Positions 14,601 through 27,166 of a stretch of DNA of 64,000 bases are shown here, piece by piece. Within the stretch, counting starts at the first letter, position 1; every line of letters starts with the position of its first letter. The DNA is from Dirofilaria immitis (Eukaryota; Nematoda; Chromadorea; Rhabditida; Onchocercidae), in the NCBI GenBank assembly GCA_024305405.1, contig JAKNDB010000014.1, forward strand, positions 1 to 64,000. Direction: 5' to 3'. Position numbers and translations under genes: made by a program. The notes beneath the pieces were generated by a model. The model made no database searches, had not been told where the DNA came from, and saw nothing but the letters and a program-made list of their open reading frames with translations.

Positions 14601-15891
14601 TTAAGTCTTTTGCTGTTACCTACTATTCCTTACCTAAATTCAGAATAAATAGGCGGATTAATTTCAGCAATTATATCATGTTGATCATTGCACAACTAAA
14701 ATATTATTAAAGGGAGAATACTGAGACGGCAAGCAGCAGCTGCAATTCGAGAAGCTGAAGAAGTACAGAAGAAAAATGAGAAAGTTAATAAACCAGTTGC
14801 GGCCAACCAGGAAATACTATTCAGAAAGCTCCAGCCGATGAAACCTACTATTTTAGGAAATACATCTCAAGTACCATCCGAGAAAAAGCAATTGCCTATT
14901 ATTGGGGATTCTATACTGGCTTCAACCGATATCACAAGGTCTTCCGTGAAAACACCACCAGTTATCATTGGAAATCGCGCGAGAACATCGCCTCACATGA
15001 CTGAAAGTGAAAAGAAAACTACTTCGGCTGTCCCCGAAAAAGCATTGAATGCCAGTAGACAAGCCAAAAATTCAAATGTCGTTAACAGGATCACTGCCAA
15101 TAAAGTATTCGAGAAAACAAGTACACTTACTGAATCACCTCCTATTATTAATTCGGCGAAAATCACAACATCAAAAAAGACAGGACTTAAAAGAGCATGC
15201 ACAAGAATAAAAACAGCCGATACTATCACAGAAACAGCACCTGGAAGAGCTAAATCAAAGAAAGTAGTACCAAGGAAGATCTCCGTGGAACAAGCAGTTC
15301 CAGAAGTTGAGTTAGATACAGAAGAGGTACTTAGAGAGGTTTGTATTTTCGCTTAAATAATACAGTTTCGAATACTATAAATCTATTCAGGTACCGGTAG
15401 ACAATTATATATTCTTGGCATTGGTTTCATAAGATTATTTCGTAAGATTGGCATTTCGACATTAAGTAGCAAAACTCGTTTCATTATAAAAATTTCAAGT
15501 TTCAGGTTACATTCATGGAAATTATTTTCAGATTTCTGTGCCAAAAAATCTTCATTTACTATAAAAGAAAGTTGCGCCCTTTTGGATTAAATGAAACTGC
15601 TTCTCCTGCATTCGTAGGTTCTATTCTTTCAAGGTGGCAAAATAACTCCAAAGATGATTCGAAGAGGAATAATTCTAAAGTACCAGAAGAGATAGAATTC
15701 AATACACCAAAACATAATAGCTATCAAAATTTCGATAAAAAATCTGCAAGAATGATGAAAATACTAGAAGTTCTTCATTAGTTCCTGCAATTTTTCTTGC
15801 TGCTGATCAGCAAAATGGACCAGTGAAAGGAATTTCTCGATTCCATCGAAAAAGAATTCATTCGAGCGGGAGAAAATTACTGGGAAATTAA
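11661..15891 (+). CDS. TMOD: Tropomodulin, with long basic C-terminal extension
   Basis: Tropomodulins cap actin-filament pointed ends together with tropomyosin. Exons: 11661-11766, 12130-12404, 12656-12792, 13245-13388, 14117-14261, 14713-15338, 15532-15891; all phases join once four A runs gain one base (12697-12701, 15543-15548, about 15567, about 15737). The product is then about 598 residues, against roughly 350-400 for typical tropomodulins. Seen: an N-terminal acidic segment; the family landmark DNPKLKQVNLNNMK before the leucine-rich repeats; RTPIPQVKRLLSAIK; SINLETNYLSGDFFARL, matching the family's NVESNFISG motif; and RRQAAAAIREAEE closing the domain. A Ser/Thr/Lys-rich tail of about 320 residues follows, ending LLGN. 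The chosen ATG opens the first exon that fits; it gives a short N-terminus, so upstream exons or other isoforms are possible. C. elegans has two such genes (unc-94, tmd-2); I cannot say which is the orthologue. Confidence 0.88.
14536..14553. repeat. (TA)n microsatellite
   Basis: Run of about nine TA units inside the intron before the tropomodulin tail exon. Confidence 0.9.
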
Positions 15892-17774
15892 TGAAATAAA
15901 AGAAAAAAACCCCATTGCGTCCTAGCTCACTTAATTTGTCGATGCAGATCTATGCTTTGAAAAGGGCGAGCAATTTGTAATCGCTTGAATTTAAATAAAT
16001 TTTATAAATTCGAGATTGAACTTTATGTTTAAATTCGAGATTCCTTTTTTCATTTTTTTGCGACCAATTAAAATATAACATATTCTTCTTTTACTTAGGT
16101 ATAACATCGTCTATTTGTACAAAATACATAAAATTTTTTATCTCTTGCATTATTATCGTATGAGTCTTATTGCTTAACTCTTTGCTTTGTGAAAAAAATT
16201 AATTAATTTTTCATTATTATTTTGATCAATGAACCAATCATCAAATGTATCTCAAATTTTAAAATTGGGGAAGAATTATGCCTTTTGCAATTTTTAGCAA
16301 ATTTTACGCACCCGATCATAATGCTACTATGCTTTTAATAATATTTTTGGTATTAAATATTAAATTGATGAATCACAGATGTTACGCATTTTCTGAAACG
16401 TTGAAAATGTTCAAATGTGACATTTGCAAAAGTAATAAATTACTCAAACTAATAACATCGACAGCTTTGCATATTTTTGTGTTATTGTGTATTTGCATAT
16501 TGAAATCCATATAACTCTTTTCTTTTAAATGCAACGAACAACGTTGATTGTACATTAGTTTTCGATTTCTAAATTATTTGGCTCGAAAAATAAATTACAT
16601 CATTCAATTGAAGTTATCTAGATATCGATTTCCACAATTTAAAAATTTCTAATGTTTTCGATGAATCACAATTTAAGAAACTTTTCAAAATATATTTTCA
16701 CTTTATATTACGCTATAACTAAAATTTAATAAGTTTCATGTCGAGAAAATCAGAAAAATTTTTTAGAACCTTGGAGGGAGAGGTATGGGTTATTAGAAGT
16801 TGCATTAAAATCAATGCCTAAATATTATGTACTTCTTGAAAGTTTTTGTATGACTTCCTTCTCATGACATCAATGATGTAAAAGTTGACAGTTGAAAAAT
16901 TTCCTGATAATATCCTCTTTGTCATCCACTAATAACGTTCCTAAAAGTAGATAACCTCCTAAGTCTCTCAATTTTTTTTTCTACATTCTTCCATTATTTT
17001 GATTTTTCACTGCAAAAACAATATGACATGGCTGTATAATTGGCACAAAAAAAAATCAAACGATTCTCTGATTACATCAGAAACAAAGTAAGTAATGCTG
17101 ATACTACATTTGATTGCTTCACTTTTTAAGTCATAGTTCTCAATAATTAGATAGATAACAAAATTCTGAACTTATAAAATGCCGTGAATTCGGCAATGTA
17201 ATTCTTAGTTTTGCGCCATTATTGAGATACAATGCTAAATAAATTTATCAGCAATTGTCTACATCAATCCTTCCCATTGAATTATTGAATTATTAAAGAT
17301 AAAAGTGATATGCACAAAATTATCGGAGATATGATATGATCAATGTAACGATGCCTTGCTTTTTTCAGCTCAAATAGTCACTTCTGAATCGCTTTATTTT
17401 CTCTCCATTCATCTCGATTTTATTTAATTCTTGATTGCATGAATAAAAGTATTTTGACGTTTTTACGTGTCATGAAATAAATATGAACAAACTGAAATTT
17501 ATTTTTGTAAGAGAGAATCAAGAATAAGAAGAGATTCTACAATGAATAGCAAAGAATACCTTTACTTCAAGGATAGAGAAAATAATGATAAAAGATATAA
17601 AAGGAAAATCATTTTCCAAGCATGGAATGCTACACTGTTTCTGTGACTGGAATCGAGGAAAAGAAAGTTCATTAAAATTAAAGAGAAGAATTCTGAAATG
17701 AATTTATCATATAAAAACTAATATGAAGATGTACGATTCCTTTCAGTTAATTCGATAAAGATTCAAAAAATTTT
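15892..17774. other. Intergenic, no gene recognised
   Basis: AT-rich, with no supported exon. It separates the tropomodulin gene from the bacterial symporter fragment. Confidence 0.5.
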
Positions 17775-18297
17775 TCAAAAAAGATGAATGACAAGTGAAG
17801 CAAGCAACTTGTCCGTCAGAAAAACGCTACGATTATTACTGCTATGCAGTAATATTACAATACGTTTTGTGCCAAACAAATATAGCCATCCCATTTCACA
17901 GCAGTACAGAAACGAAATTATTGAAGAAAACGCAAATAAAGGTGCGGTTGCAATTAGAAGTACAGGAAACCAAGAAGAAACTGTTTCAAATGCTCTTTGA
18001 GTAATTGGTATTCCCTCACCAACGCCGGTTTGATATACATCTGTTATTACTATTGTTATTTTTGTTAAACAACAAATTAACATTGTATCAAAGCATGGTT
18101 CTATTATTGCAACCAGTCCAGTTCTAACTGGTTCCTCATCTTTAGCCACTGCATGTGTAATTGAGGCAGAATCAACACCTGCTTCATTAGCAAAAATTGC
18201 CCTTTGGATTCCAGCAATGAATGCTCCTATTACTCCTCCACCAGCTGCGTTGAAGTTTATCATATTGGAAAATAGAATTTTAAATGCATTGTAGCAT
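17775..18297 (-). pseudogene. Fragment of a bacterial Na+/alanine symporter (AGCS family), probable Wolbachia-derived insertion
   Basis: AGCS proteins (Pfam Na_Ala_symp) are bacterial multi-membrane carriers of alanine or glycine with Na+; they are widespread in bacteria, including Wolbachia, and are not a normal animal family. Seen on the minus strand: an uninterrupted frame of over 160 codons with FNAAGGGVIGAFIAGIQRA, IFANEAGVDSASITHA, KDEEPVRTGLVAIIEPCFDT, YQTGVGEGI and SWFPVLL, then an EMGWLYLFG segment. This is a colinear middle part (about 150 of about 450 residues), with no intron. Similarity extends about 11 codons upstream of the ATG at 18263, to an in-frame TAA near 18300. Beyond about 17850 it fades, with hints that it continues in another frame. 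Changes at conserved sites (VDSA where the family has VGSA; ITHAVAK for AHAAAK) suggest decay. No bacterial neighbour genes remain. I infer a nuclear Wolbachia transfer (nuwt), probably not functional. Confidence 0.85.
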
Positions 18298-18314
18298 TTT
18301 TATTTCTTAGCTTC

Positions 18315-18334
18315 GATATATATATATATATATG
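18315..18334. repeat. (TA)n microsatellite beside the symporter fragment
   Basis: About ten TA units lying directly at the upstream edge of the symporter homology, near the insertion boundary. Confidence 0.85.
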
Positions 18335-18802
18335 TACTGGAAATGCATGCATGCTTACGTGTCTAAGTTTTTTTTTTTTTTTGATTATGATCATTTTATT
18401 TTTGGTATTGTGGTTCGATCAAATATTTCTTTAACTTACTTTTAATGAAATTACAATAAACATATGAATATATTTTTATTCATTCAATTTTTTCACTTTG
18501 CTTAAATTAATTACTGTGAAATGGAACTTTCATCCTCATCGAGCATTCAGAAAATTTTTCTTTGTAAGCCATAAAAGAATTATTACTGGAAGAAATGACA
18601 TCATTGATTCATTTACTGTTTTTGAAGATAGTCGCTTTAAGCAAAGATTGTAGAGGAAGTGAAGAATCTATGAATATTAATGCCAACCTTATGCTTCATT
18701 AAAGTTTCATTATTATTTTCATATTTTGGATTCAATCTTGAAGTAATCGAATATAATCATTTTTTAATTCTTTTCTCAGTCTTTCTCATTTTCCAAAGAA
18801 AA

Positions 18803-21078
18803 ATGACAAAAGACGATATGATGATTGAATGGCGTAAACAACGCGGAGCAACGGCATCATCAAGCGAAATAGGTCAAAGGCCGCTTTATGATAATATGAG
18901 TGATTCATATCAACCGTCCGGGGAATTCGGTATACCCTATAACCTTTCTTCAGCACTCTTTTCCAAAATAGTTCAACTTCGTTTCAGTTATGTTAAATCA
19001 ATCAAAGAACAATCTTTTATAGCTTTTCCTGCAAATGAATCAATCATTTGTTGCAAACACGGCATTAAATGCAGCGAATATTATGGTCGAGTAAGAATTC
19101 CTGTATATGCATAGAATTCGTTGTGATTATACTGTTTTGTTTGAACAGAAATCTTTACTAGATGTTTATGCATATATTATGATAATGCTGATAATGTCAT
19201 TAGGTAGTCACTTTACAAGCGAGTAAACTCAATGAAATCAAAGATATTCAATATTGATTTTGAATTAACTTATCTCAAATTATCGCGATAAATTTTGTGA
19301 TATCCTGATGCCACTTATCTTCTCAGAAGCTCCTATTGAACGCTTGGAGATGAAACTGAAATCCTAAAATTCATTAATATCATTTTTAGAAATTTGACAA
19401 AGAGAAAATCTCTTCATTGTGGCTGGTATCTGAACTAGTGGATCGGGTTAGCAAAACCATGAACTGGTTATTTAATTAAATTGCAAAAAAGTGCTTTCAG
19501 GAAATTAAATTTAAAAAAATTTCTTTTTGATAATGAAGAAAGACCGAATGCTTAAGACTATAAGTCACAATCTAGAGTTTAGATTGTGATTAAGAGATTT
19601 ATTTCTCATAATTCGAGATTTGATGTTAAAGATGGAAATTACATCAGCAAGTTCAAGCACGTTAAAGTCAAAGGAAAGCTACGTAGTTCACAAAATTAAC
19701 AGGTAAAAGATGCTCCGCTGATATAAAATTAAATTAGATTGGATCCAACAAATTTTCATTTAATTTTCAAACTTGCAGTTGCATATTCGAGATATAAGGA
19801 AAAATGAAGTATTAAATAGGGATATTCAAAGATGAATTTGATTACAACTTCTTTTAGTGATCAAAAGAGCAGGCATGAAAATAATCAATACGATAATATT
19901 TCTGTAAGATGCAAAGAGCTAGCGGAGAAGCGAATTGTAAGCTTCATTTTCACTTTTATTTGCTTTTCTTTTACAACAATTCACGCTGTAGCAAAATATT
20001 TCTTGTCTAAAATCACATGCTACAAATATTTTACCAAAGAATATCATTATTTTGATAGGAAGTGTTATCCAAAAGCAATGCAGATGAAATATTGCCAGAA
20101 AATGCTTCGAAATTAGAAGTTCTACGCAGGTCGAAGTATTTTTTCTATCCCACAATACGTTCATTAAGTTTGTGTTAAGAAGCACATATTTTAGTATATC
20201 ATATCATAATATATGCTGTTATAAATAACGATTTTTTAAAAATAATTCTATTTTTAGATTCTATCTTGGACAGAGATCTCGATCAACTTCCTTTCTACTG
20301 GGGAAGGTAGCTCAAAGCTTTCGTCTATACCATGAGGTGAAATCATAACTCCACTAGATACTTACAAAATGATTTGGTAATGATACTAGCAAATTCATGA
20401 TTAATATTTCTGCTCAATTATAGAATTATCTATGTCAATCTAAGACTGGAATAGCTTTACAAGCACAATTACTTCAGTTTACTCCTCACAGATTTTAAAA
20501 TAGAAAAGCGAAATAGCGAATTTTAGCTGCCTGAAAATGTAAGTAATGTTGACAATTTGAAACATTATGCTCCTCTATATATCGTTTTTGTTAACAATAA
20601 TTTGGAATACAGGTAATCCACTTCATACCTTCATATCATTTGAGAAAGACTAGCATTATAGAAAAGTTACGTATCATAGTCTTTAATTATTTTCTACTTT
20701 TGACACAGTGCTTGATTAAATAAAGACATTTTGTAAATTTGTCAAATAAAACATTTTACAAATTGAAAGATTTTGTTGCACATGTAACTGTAACATTAAA
20801 ATGTTTGAGAATGATATTTGATTTATCTTAGACATCTACCGATACAAGAGTGTTTCGTTAACGGGAAACGAAGACTGTTTGTAGAATGTGGTGATAAAGA
20901 TATCCTGCTGTTCAAAAAGCTCGAATATCTTATCCGACATTATGCCAATGCATTTGCATATATCGATAGGTTTGTGGAAGTGTTAGATATGCTTGCATTA
21001 GATGATCATTTGTCTTCAAAGCATGCCTTATGCATGAATATTCATTATTTCATATTACACAATTCAGTTCGCCACTAA
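18803..21078 (+). CDS. Probable SH2-domain protein, exon structure uncertain
   Basis: Likely exons share a direction but are only partly joined. The first starts with an ATG 7 bases after a TTTTCCAAAG acceptor-like site and encodes a charged, Tyr-containing start (MTKDDMMIEWRKQRG, PLYDNMSDSY). An exon at about 20050-20130 encodes EVLSKSNADEILPEN. One at 20259-20309 encodes DLDQLPFYWGR, like the opening of SH2 domains (xPFYWGx). One near 20832-21078 encodes RHLPIQECFVNGKRRLFVEC, then FKKLEYLIRHYANAF, which fits the second half of an SH2 domain (strand D histidine, then a LxxLIxHY helix). SH2 domains bind phosphotyrosine. The phosphate-binding FLVR strand is not found, although it should lie between 20310 and 20830. 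It could be a diverged or broken gene. Boundaries are approximate. Confidence 0.42.
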
Positions 21079-21490
21079 TATTATTGACCATCATCCGATG
21101 AAGGACGAAATTAACTTGAGTCATCGATCCCACTTCTTATTTCAGATTTATGGGGAATTTTATTTTTCAATTACTTTAACTGATAGTAATCTTTTTAATA
21201 ACTTTTAATCAGTAATCTTAACATAGTATAATTATACGAATATAAATATAGTATTATTATATATGAATCTAGACCAGAACAATTCCTTAAAATCATAAAT
21301 AAAAGCAAAAAAATTAACAACCGTGTAGATCCCCAATTGAAGTTCAAAAATAATTCAGCCAAGGTCGAAGAAGTCGTTTCCCGGATAACCCAGTAGAAGC
21401 GTCAACTTGTATTTCAAATAAAATGAATTAAAAATTTAATTTAAAAAGAATGAAGATGTCTTTTATCATATATTTATTCAGTTCATTTCG

Positions 21491-21541
21491 TATATATGAT
21501 CTGTAATTATAAAAACATATATATGATCTGTAATTATAAAA
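21491..21541. repeat. 24-bp tandem duplication
   Basis: The unit TATATATGATCTGTAATTAT plus AAAA occurs twice (21491-21514 and 21518-21541), separated by three bases. Confidence 0.85.
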
Positions 21542-22628
21542 TGGATACACTGTTTACTAAATGAAAATGACAAGCAGTGCAAACATTTTTCTTGTGAAAT
21601 GATTTCAAAAAATAAGAACAATGGCCTGAGGAAAAAGGACATTGCGAGATCACTGTCAATTATCGACTATTATTACCACAGTCATAAACTAATATCTTAC
21701 TCAATTATTATATTGTAACGATAACTACGAGAAAGGTAATACATTAAAAACCTATTATAAAAGAAAACAATAAAAATAGAGCGGAGAATGGTTATATATA
21801 ACCCTTTGAGTTAAAAATATATAAACCATCGGTTAGATCGATAGGATATACAATCTACAAATCTACAAAGTAAAAAGTGTAAAAATTGTCAAACACCAAA
21901 AACATACTGCAAAAATAACTGAAAAGACTTACAGCAGGCACGATGCTCGACACAAATTATACATTTTCACTACGGAAAATTACATGCAGAATATCTTTTC
22001 CTCAAATTCAACAACAATTATACAAAAATTTCTCGGAATTTAACAGTAATTCGAATGAAAAATATTCCTGTTTAACATCTAAATTTTAAATGAATCGATC
22101 TGAACAACGCAGCATGGTGAGGTACAAACAACGATCAGGCAGTGTCGAAGCATGACAAGATATATCAAAAAGTCTCACGTTATTGTGTGACTACTGTGTG
22201 ACTGATTCAGAAAATCTGAACTGAGTAAATTAGAGAGATGTCTCACTAAAAATGTAATTTTCGAGTAGTTTTGTAAAGACCCATCTGCATTATTGACTAA
22301 ACTAGAGCGATAATGGATTAAATGTCAGCATTGACACTATTGTAAAAAATTATTCACAAGTTTGGCAAAAAGTTAAACCAAACATAACACAAACAGATTT
22401 CAAAATAAAAGCAATCTAATACCTTCAACCTGAAAAGTCGAGAATATTTCCTACTATGAAGACAAAAATTTCATAAATAATGTTTTACAGCGAATCTGAA
22501 ATCATTGGTAAATCTTCGGCCAATTTATGCCTACTACACAGTACCAGTAATTGAACGTGTTAAAAAATATATAGAAAAGTGACCAGAAAGAATATCTCTA
22601 TAAAAACTACATCAATGATGAAACGATT

Positions 22629-22647
22629 TCAATCAATCAATCAATCA
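22629..22647. repeat. (TCAA)n microsatellite
   Basis: Four to five TCAA units. Confidence 0.8.
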
Positions 22648-22940
22648 TCATTTGGCATCGCGATTAACTTTCTGCAGCACCTATAAAAAGCAAAAATCAA
22701 AAAGTGGAACATACTGACAAGCAATTAAGGCTTAAACAATTCCTGCACTCAAATCTTAAGCAATCGAAATTCGTATAATCTAAGCTGAATCTGAACAGTT
22801 CAATTAAATTAATTTAAACATGAAAGGTCTCTGTTAATAAACTCATGAAAACGTTGACAAATAAAGCATGTATCTGAAAATGTAAAAATCTTAATAACTT
22901 ACACTGTTCCCACATGCCGCATTTTTTATTGCGTAGTCTT

Positions 22941-25900
22941 TTAACAGACTTTTGAAAGGATCCTCAAATGTTTTTTTACTATTTCAATATCGACATCACC
23001 CATTGAACTTGAGGTTTCTTCACTGCTAGATGAACTTACATTGCAATCATGATGCTTAAATATATTATTAAATTAAATTTTACATTAAGCTGAACAGATT
23101 AATTTGAATTGTTTACGTCAACGTCCATGCAAAAATTTAGAAATTAACATTATTGATTTTATAAACACATTCCACTGCTAAATTATTAGCTAACAAATTT
23201 TCATTTGAATAGACGAGCATGCTGATACGAGTTATATTATATATCATACTGGACATTGATTTCAATATGTGAATCATTTGTTCACTAATGAATACTGAAA
23301 CAAAAGAGATTTCCTTATTGGACTTACAATTCGAGATGCGGCCAAGCGATTGCTATCAACACCTATCCCAATTCTTCGTTGTCTTTTCAAAAATCTGAGA
23401 AATTATTGAATCCACAAAGCACAGAAAAATTTCATAAAAGGAAAATTAACTAATAACATTTAATAATAATAATCTCTCATTATAATGTTTCGTCACATGA
23501 TTTTTTTATTCAATTGTATCTTCCAGAACTAATAATAAGCAGTTCCGCTTCTCATATGTAACTTTTTCGACATATAATATATCATATTTTAGCTTAATAT
23601 ACAGGAATGCTCGACCTGCTAGATTCGCGATCACTTTCAGAACTACTACGATCCCTGCTAGAATGAGGCTGTATACCATAACCGGATCTACTATTATTGG
23701 AAACATTTCTTCTTTTTCTGATCGAGTCTTTCTACGATTTCTTGGGTCATCGTTGGAACTTAAAAAACCTATTTCTTTCTTCGAAATATCAGCCAAATTT
23801 TTCTGGAATTTCAAGCTGTTATTGAAAACGATTTTTAATCAGTAATAAGCTAGATACATTAAATGTATATCAAAATCAATTAGTTCCATAAAATTTTTTA
23901 AATGATCTTCTAAACTACCTGTGCCGTTTAAAATCTCCACCATAGCTTGACATACGACGATAATTACGTTTCCTACTTGATCGAGCTGGCTGGGAACATT
24001 CTTCTCGATGTACTGAGGAACTGCCATTTTCTACTTTTGTATTAGTATTAGAAGTATTTCGCTGCAAATTAATGTATCTTGAAAGCTGAGAATTTGTGAA
24101 ATATTAAGATTAATATATATATGTACATGTATGCATGTAACTTACCGAACTGGAATCAGGGATGTTTTCGGATCGCTCTGCACACGGATATGATAATAAA
24201 TTGTAACGCTTATCACGATTTCCATCATTTGTTCGATCGATTTCTGTTGAAGATGGTAGACTCCGTCTTTTATCATAATCTCTATCGTACTCACCAGATG
24301 AAGGACAACTACATTGTTGAATTGGAGGTTTTGGAGGAAGAAAAACTGGCGACTGAAGCTGTCGAAATTCTCCAACATTGATAAGATATCATTCACCTAA
24401 AAACATATCTTCTCAGATATTTCGAAAATTATAAAATTAAATACTGTTGGATAAGAGTAGCGTTTTTGATTCGTATTTTCTCATAATCACTTATCAATTA
24501 AGTTAACTGTCTACAATGGTGAGATAAATCCAATTGTACAAATAATTAAAATGCAATTTGTATGAATTAGTGTCTCTAACCTCATGCGCATATTCTGGTT
24601 TTAATAAGAGATCTTCGCGAATTTCAGTTAAAATTTGACCAAGTTTATTTTTCCCTCGCCATTTTGACGGACTCAATGCATCCGGTTCGTTGATGTCTAA
24701 ACCTGAAATATTACACCAATAGATCTCGAAGTCTTTCCGTTTTTATGTTAAAAAAATTAATTCGACCCTAAATTTTGGATCAAAAAGTAAAATTAATATC
24801 CCCAGAAACAACTTACCAATGCCCCACTCAAGATCTGTAGGTGAACATTCCACTAGCGTACTACCATATGTGTAAAACAGCTTCTTCCGTAATAATGGAT
24901 TCTGAGTATATTTGGCAAAATTTCCTCTTCTCATCACATCGCTACTTATTTTGCTCCATCTAATTTGCAATAAAAATAAATTGAAAACAACAGGTAACAA
25001 AGAAAATTCAAATTTCTGCAACTCTTCGTAAGCGATGCCATTAACGAGCTTAATTAATGCCAGAGAGACAGCATAATTTTTCAGATTTCATTCTATCTAT
25101 AGTATAGTGAAGGACGTATTTAGAAATATCCGCACCAATGGATACTGCAAGCATAAGCTAAACTACAATGAGCAAATATCCTAACAGGCCTAGTTTTCAC
25201 TAACTGTTCATGTTAATAAACACTGTTATCAAAATCAAAATTATTTTTTAAGTGAAATTTAAACGAACAATTCACGTTCAAAATTCTTGATGTTACGTGA
25301 AATCATTTTGATTTTTCGTGCATCACGTTCATTCGCTATTTGTTCCGCTGTTTCACTATCTCCAGCAGAAAGCGCTTTATGATACCTAAAAAACTGCATT
25401 CAATTTAATCTTATCACTTCTTTAAATAACGCGAAATGTTGAAAAGAGAATTACATTCTTCCATCAGATTCATCTGCTTAAAAAGAAAGAATATATCAAA
25501 TTTAAGAATAAATTACAATGATGTTTGGTTTTATGACCGCATAATCAATCGGCAATTGTATTTCTATAACAGCAATTTTATGATCCCTCGAAACAGATTT
25601 ATCATAATAACAACATTCAAACTATTTTATTTTATACTGTCATTCTCGGCTAATGACTTCTATATATTTCAAAGACTTTTCATCCACAATTTAAAGTATA
25701 TTCTTCCAATTCTCGACGGACTTAGCTAAACAATGCAAAAATTGAGATTCATTTTAACTGCATAAAATCTAAAGAGAAAAAATACTAACATATAATATTG
25801 TTCAGTGGAATAGTACCATCTTTCTTCCGGCTTTCCATTACCGACATCTTCGAATATTGTAAAACGACAGGGATGAAAGTTGGAAAACGGACTACGTATA

Positions 25901-25953
25901 GTGAAGAATAGGGTGAATTTTTCACCGCTCTCGGTTGTAACTATATTTGTCAT
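22941..25953 (-). CDS. NADAR-domain protein with Ser/Arg-rich C-terminal tail
   Basis: NADAR domains belong to the NAD/ADP-ribose-related fold; bacterial members paired with DarT reverse ADP-ribosylation of guanine in DNA. The role in animals is not settled. Nine exons join in phase: 25953-25790, 25385-25269, 24959-24817, 24702-24581, 24358-24146, 24061-23919, 23815-23616, 23394-23328, 23054-22941; 427 residues once the A run at 23713-23717 gains one base. Domain landmarks: SPFSNFHPCRF, YYSTEQYYMYHKAL, KYTQNPLLRKKL and LVECSPTDLEWGIG, with LSPSKWRGKNKLG closing it. After about residue 185 comes a Pro/Ser/Arg-rich region (LPPKPPIQQ, SSRDRSSSESDRESSR) and a stop after ILSKVC. Without the added base, exon 7 reads into a hydrophobic false membrane helix. 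The ATG at 25953 is chosen because it directly precedes the domain. It lies head to head with DPAGT1. The SR-like tail suggests a nuclear or RNA-bound protein (inference). Confidence 0.88.
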
Positions 25954-27166
25954 TATTATTATTTCGTTCCCAAATACAATTATGTTTCATATCCAACAAA
26001 TACAGCAACAAAGTAACCTGCAAATAACGTGCAGTAAACAATCAATGATACAATTCATGATAATTAACAGTATTTCTTATCATCTTGCTTAATTAGCATG
26101 AATATCTAGCGGTTGTTTTAGGTAAAGTCTGTTGGATAGAGTTAGACGACAGCCACAGATTGCATCAGAGAAGCTCGATGGGCTTTTTCATCAAGAAATT
26201 GTAAGAACTACACTGCTTCATGCGTCAAAGTTTCATTTTGATTGACAGCATTTCCATATATAGACAGTTATATATAATTAACAAGCCATTTGCTGAAAAG
26301 TCCTTACTATTAGTCATTAAATCTATTGAAAACGCTATATGATCATCTTGCCATCCGACTTTTCAATACCATTACTCTGATAGTAACTTCTATTGTTATG
26401 CTAAGAATGATAAACATTATTCATTCTGGCGGATATATGTAACGATTCGGCTCCTTCAGGACTAATTTAGAACTACTAGAAGATTGTTTCTTACTATGCG
26501 CAACTCGTTCGGAACTACCGAAGACTTTTTCACTTCTCTGAGAGCGTCGGTAAATAGCATATTTATTTCTCGAATCCAGTGAAAATAAGAATGAAATAAC
26601 CCCAAACCGTCACTGCATGAATCCAAAATTCAGACGAACACAACACACCTCACCTAAGCCTCACAGATAAACAGGTCATGCGACCAAAATATCAAAGTTG
26701 TTCAAAATGAGATATACAGCTTTGCCGATGACATAAGGAACTGAAAAGGTCTCATTCTCATGGATACAATATAGTAGTTAAATAATGATAAAATAAAATA
26801 AGTATGGATATGACGAGGGAGATTTTGATTCGGGATTTGGTTGTGGCAGATTTAAGAGAGGAAACTCGGGTATATGTTTCTGATACTCTTTTTGATTGCC
26901 TCGGTGATTAGTAATGCCGGTTCAATTCTTTGCTGGAAAAAGCGAAAATAATTGTTGTCTGATGGCTTTTTAACCATTCTTTAAATGTTTAACATTATAT
27001 GGAAATTTTATTATTCTCAGTTTTCTAATATTTTACTTTCTGACGTAATATTTTTAAAATAGACTGCATTTATGGTAAATGCTAAGAGAAGTTAGATATT
27101 CTTATTGGTAAAAATTAAGACAAACATTCATTATGTTGGAGGGAAGGTGAATATTTCAGATGTAGA
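25954..27166. other. Intergenic between divergent NADAR and DPAGT1 genes
   Basis: About 1.2 kb between two genes facing away from each other, so it should hold both promoters. No exon, TATA box or other site was identified with confidence. Confidence 0.5.

Larger units (their letters stand above)
21079..22940. other. Intergenic, no gene recognised
   Basis: Lies between the 3' ends of two convergent genes. AT-rich, with two small repeats listed separately and no supported exon. Confidence 0.5.

Noticed and set aside
14993..15229. Hydrophobic minus-strand open frame
   Set aside because: Antisense shadow of the Ser/Thr/Lys-rich tropomodulin tail exon.
23506..23814. Apparent single-pass membrane protein on the minus strand
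   Set aside because: The hydrophobic stretch appears only if the A run at 23713-23717 is taken as given. Adding one base gives an SR-rich tail that joins the flanking exons of the NADAR gene in phase.
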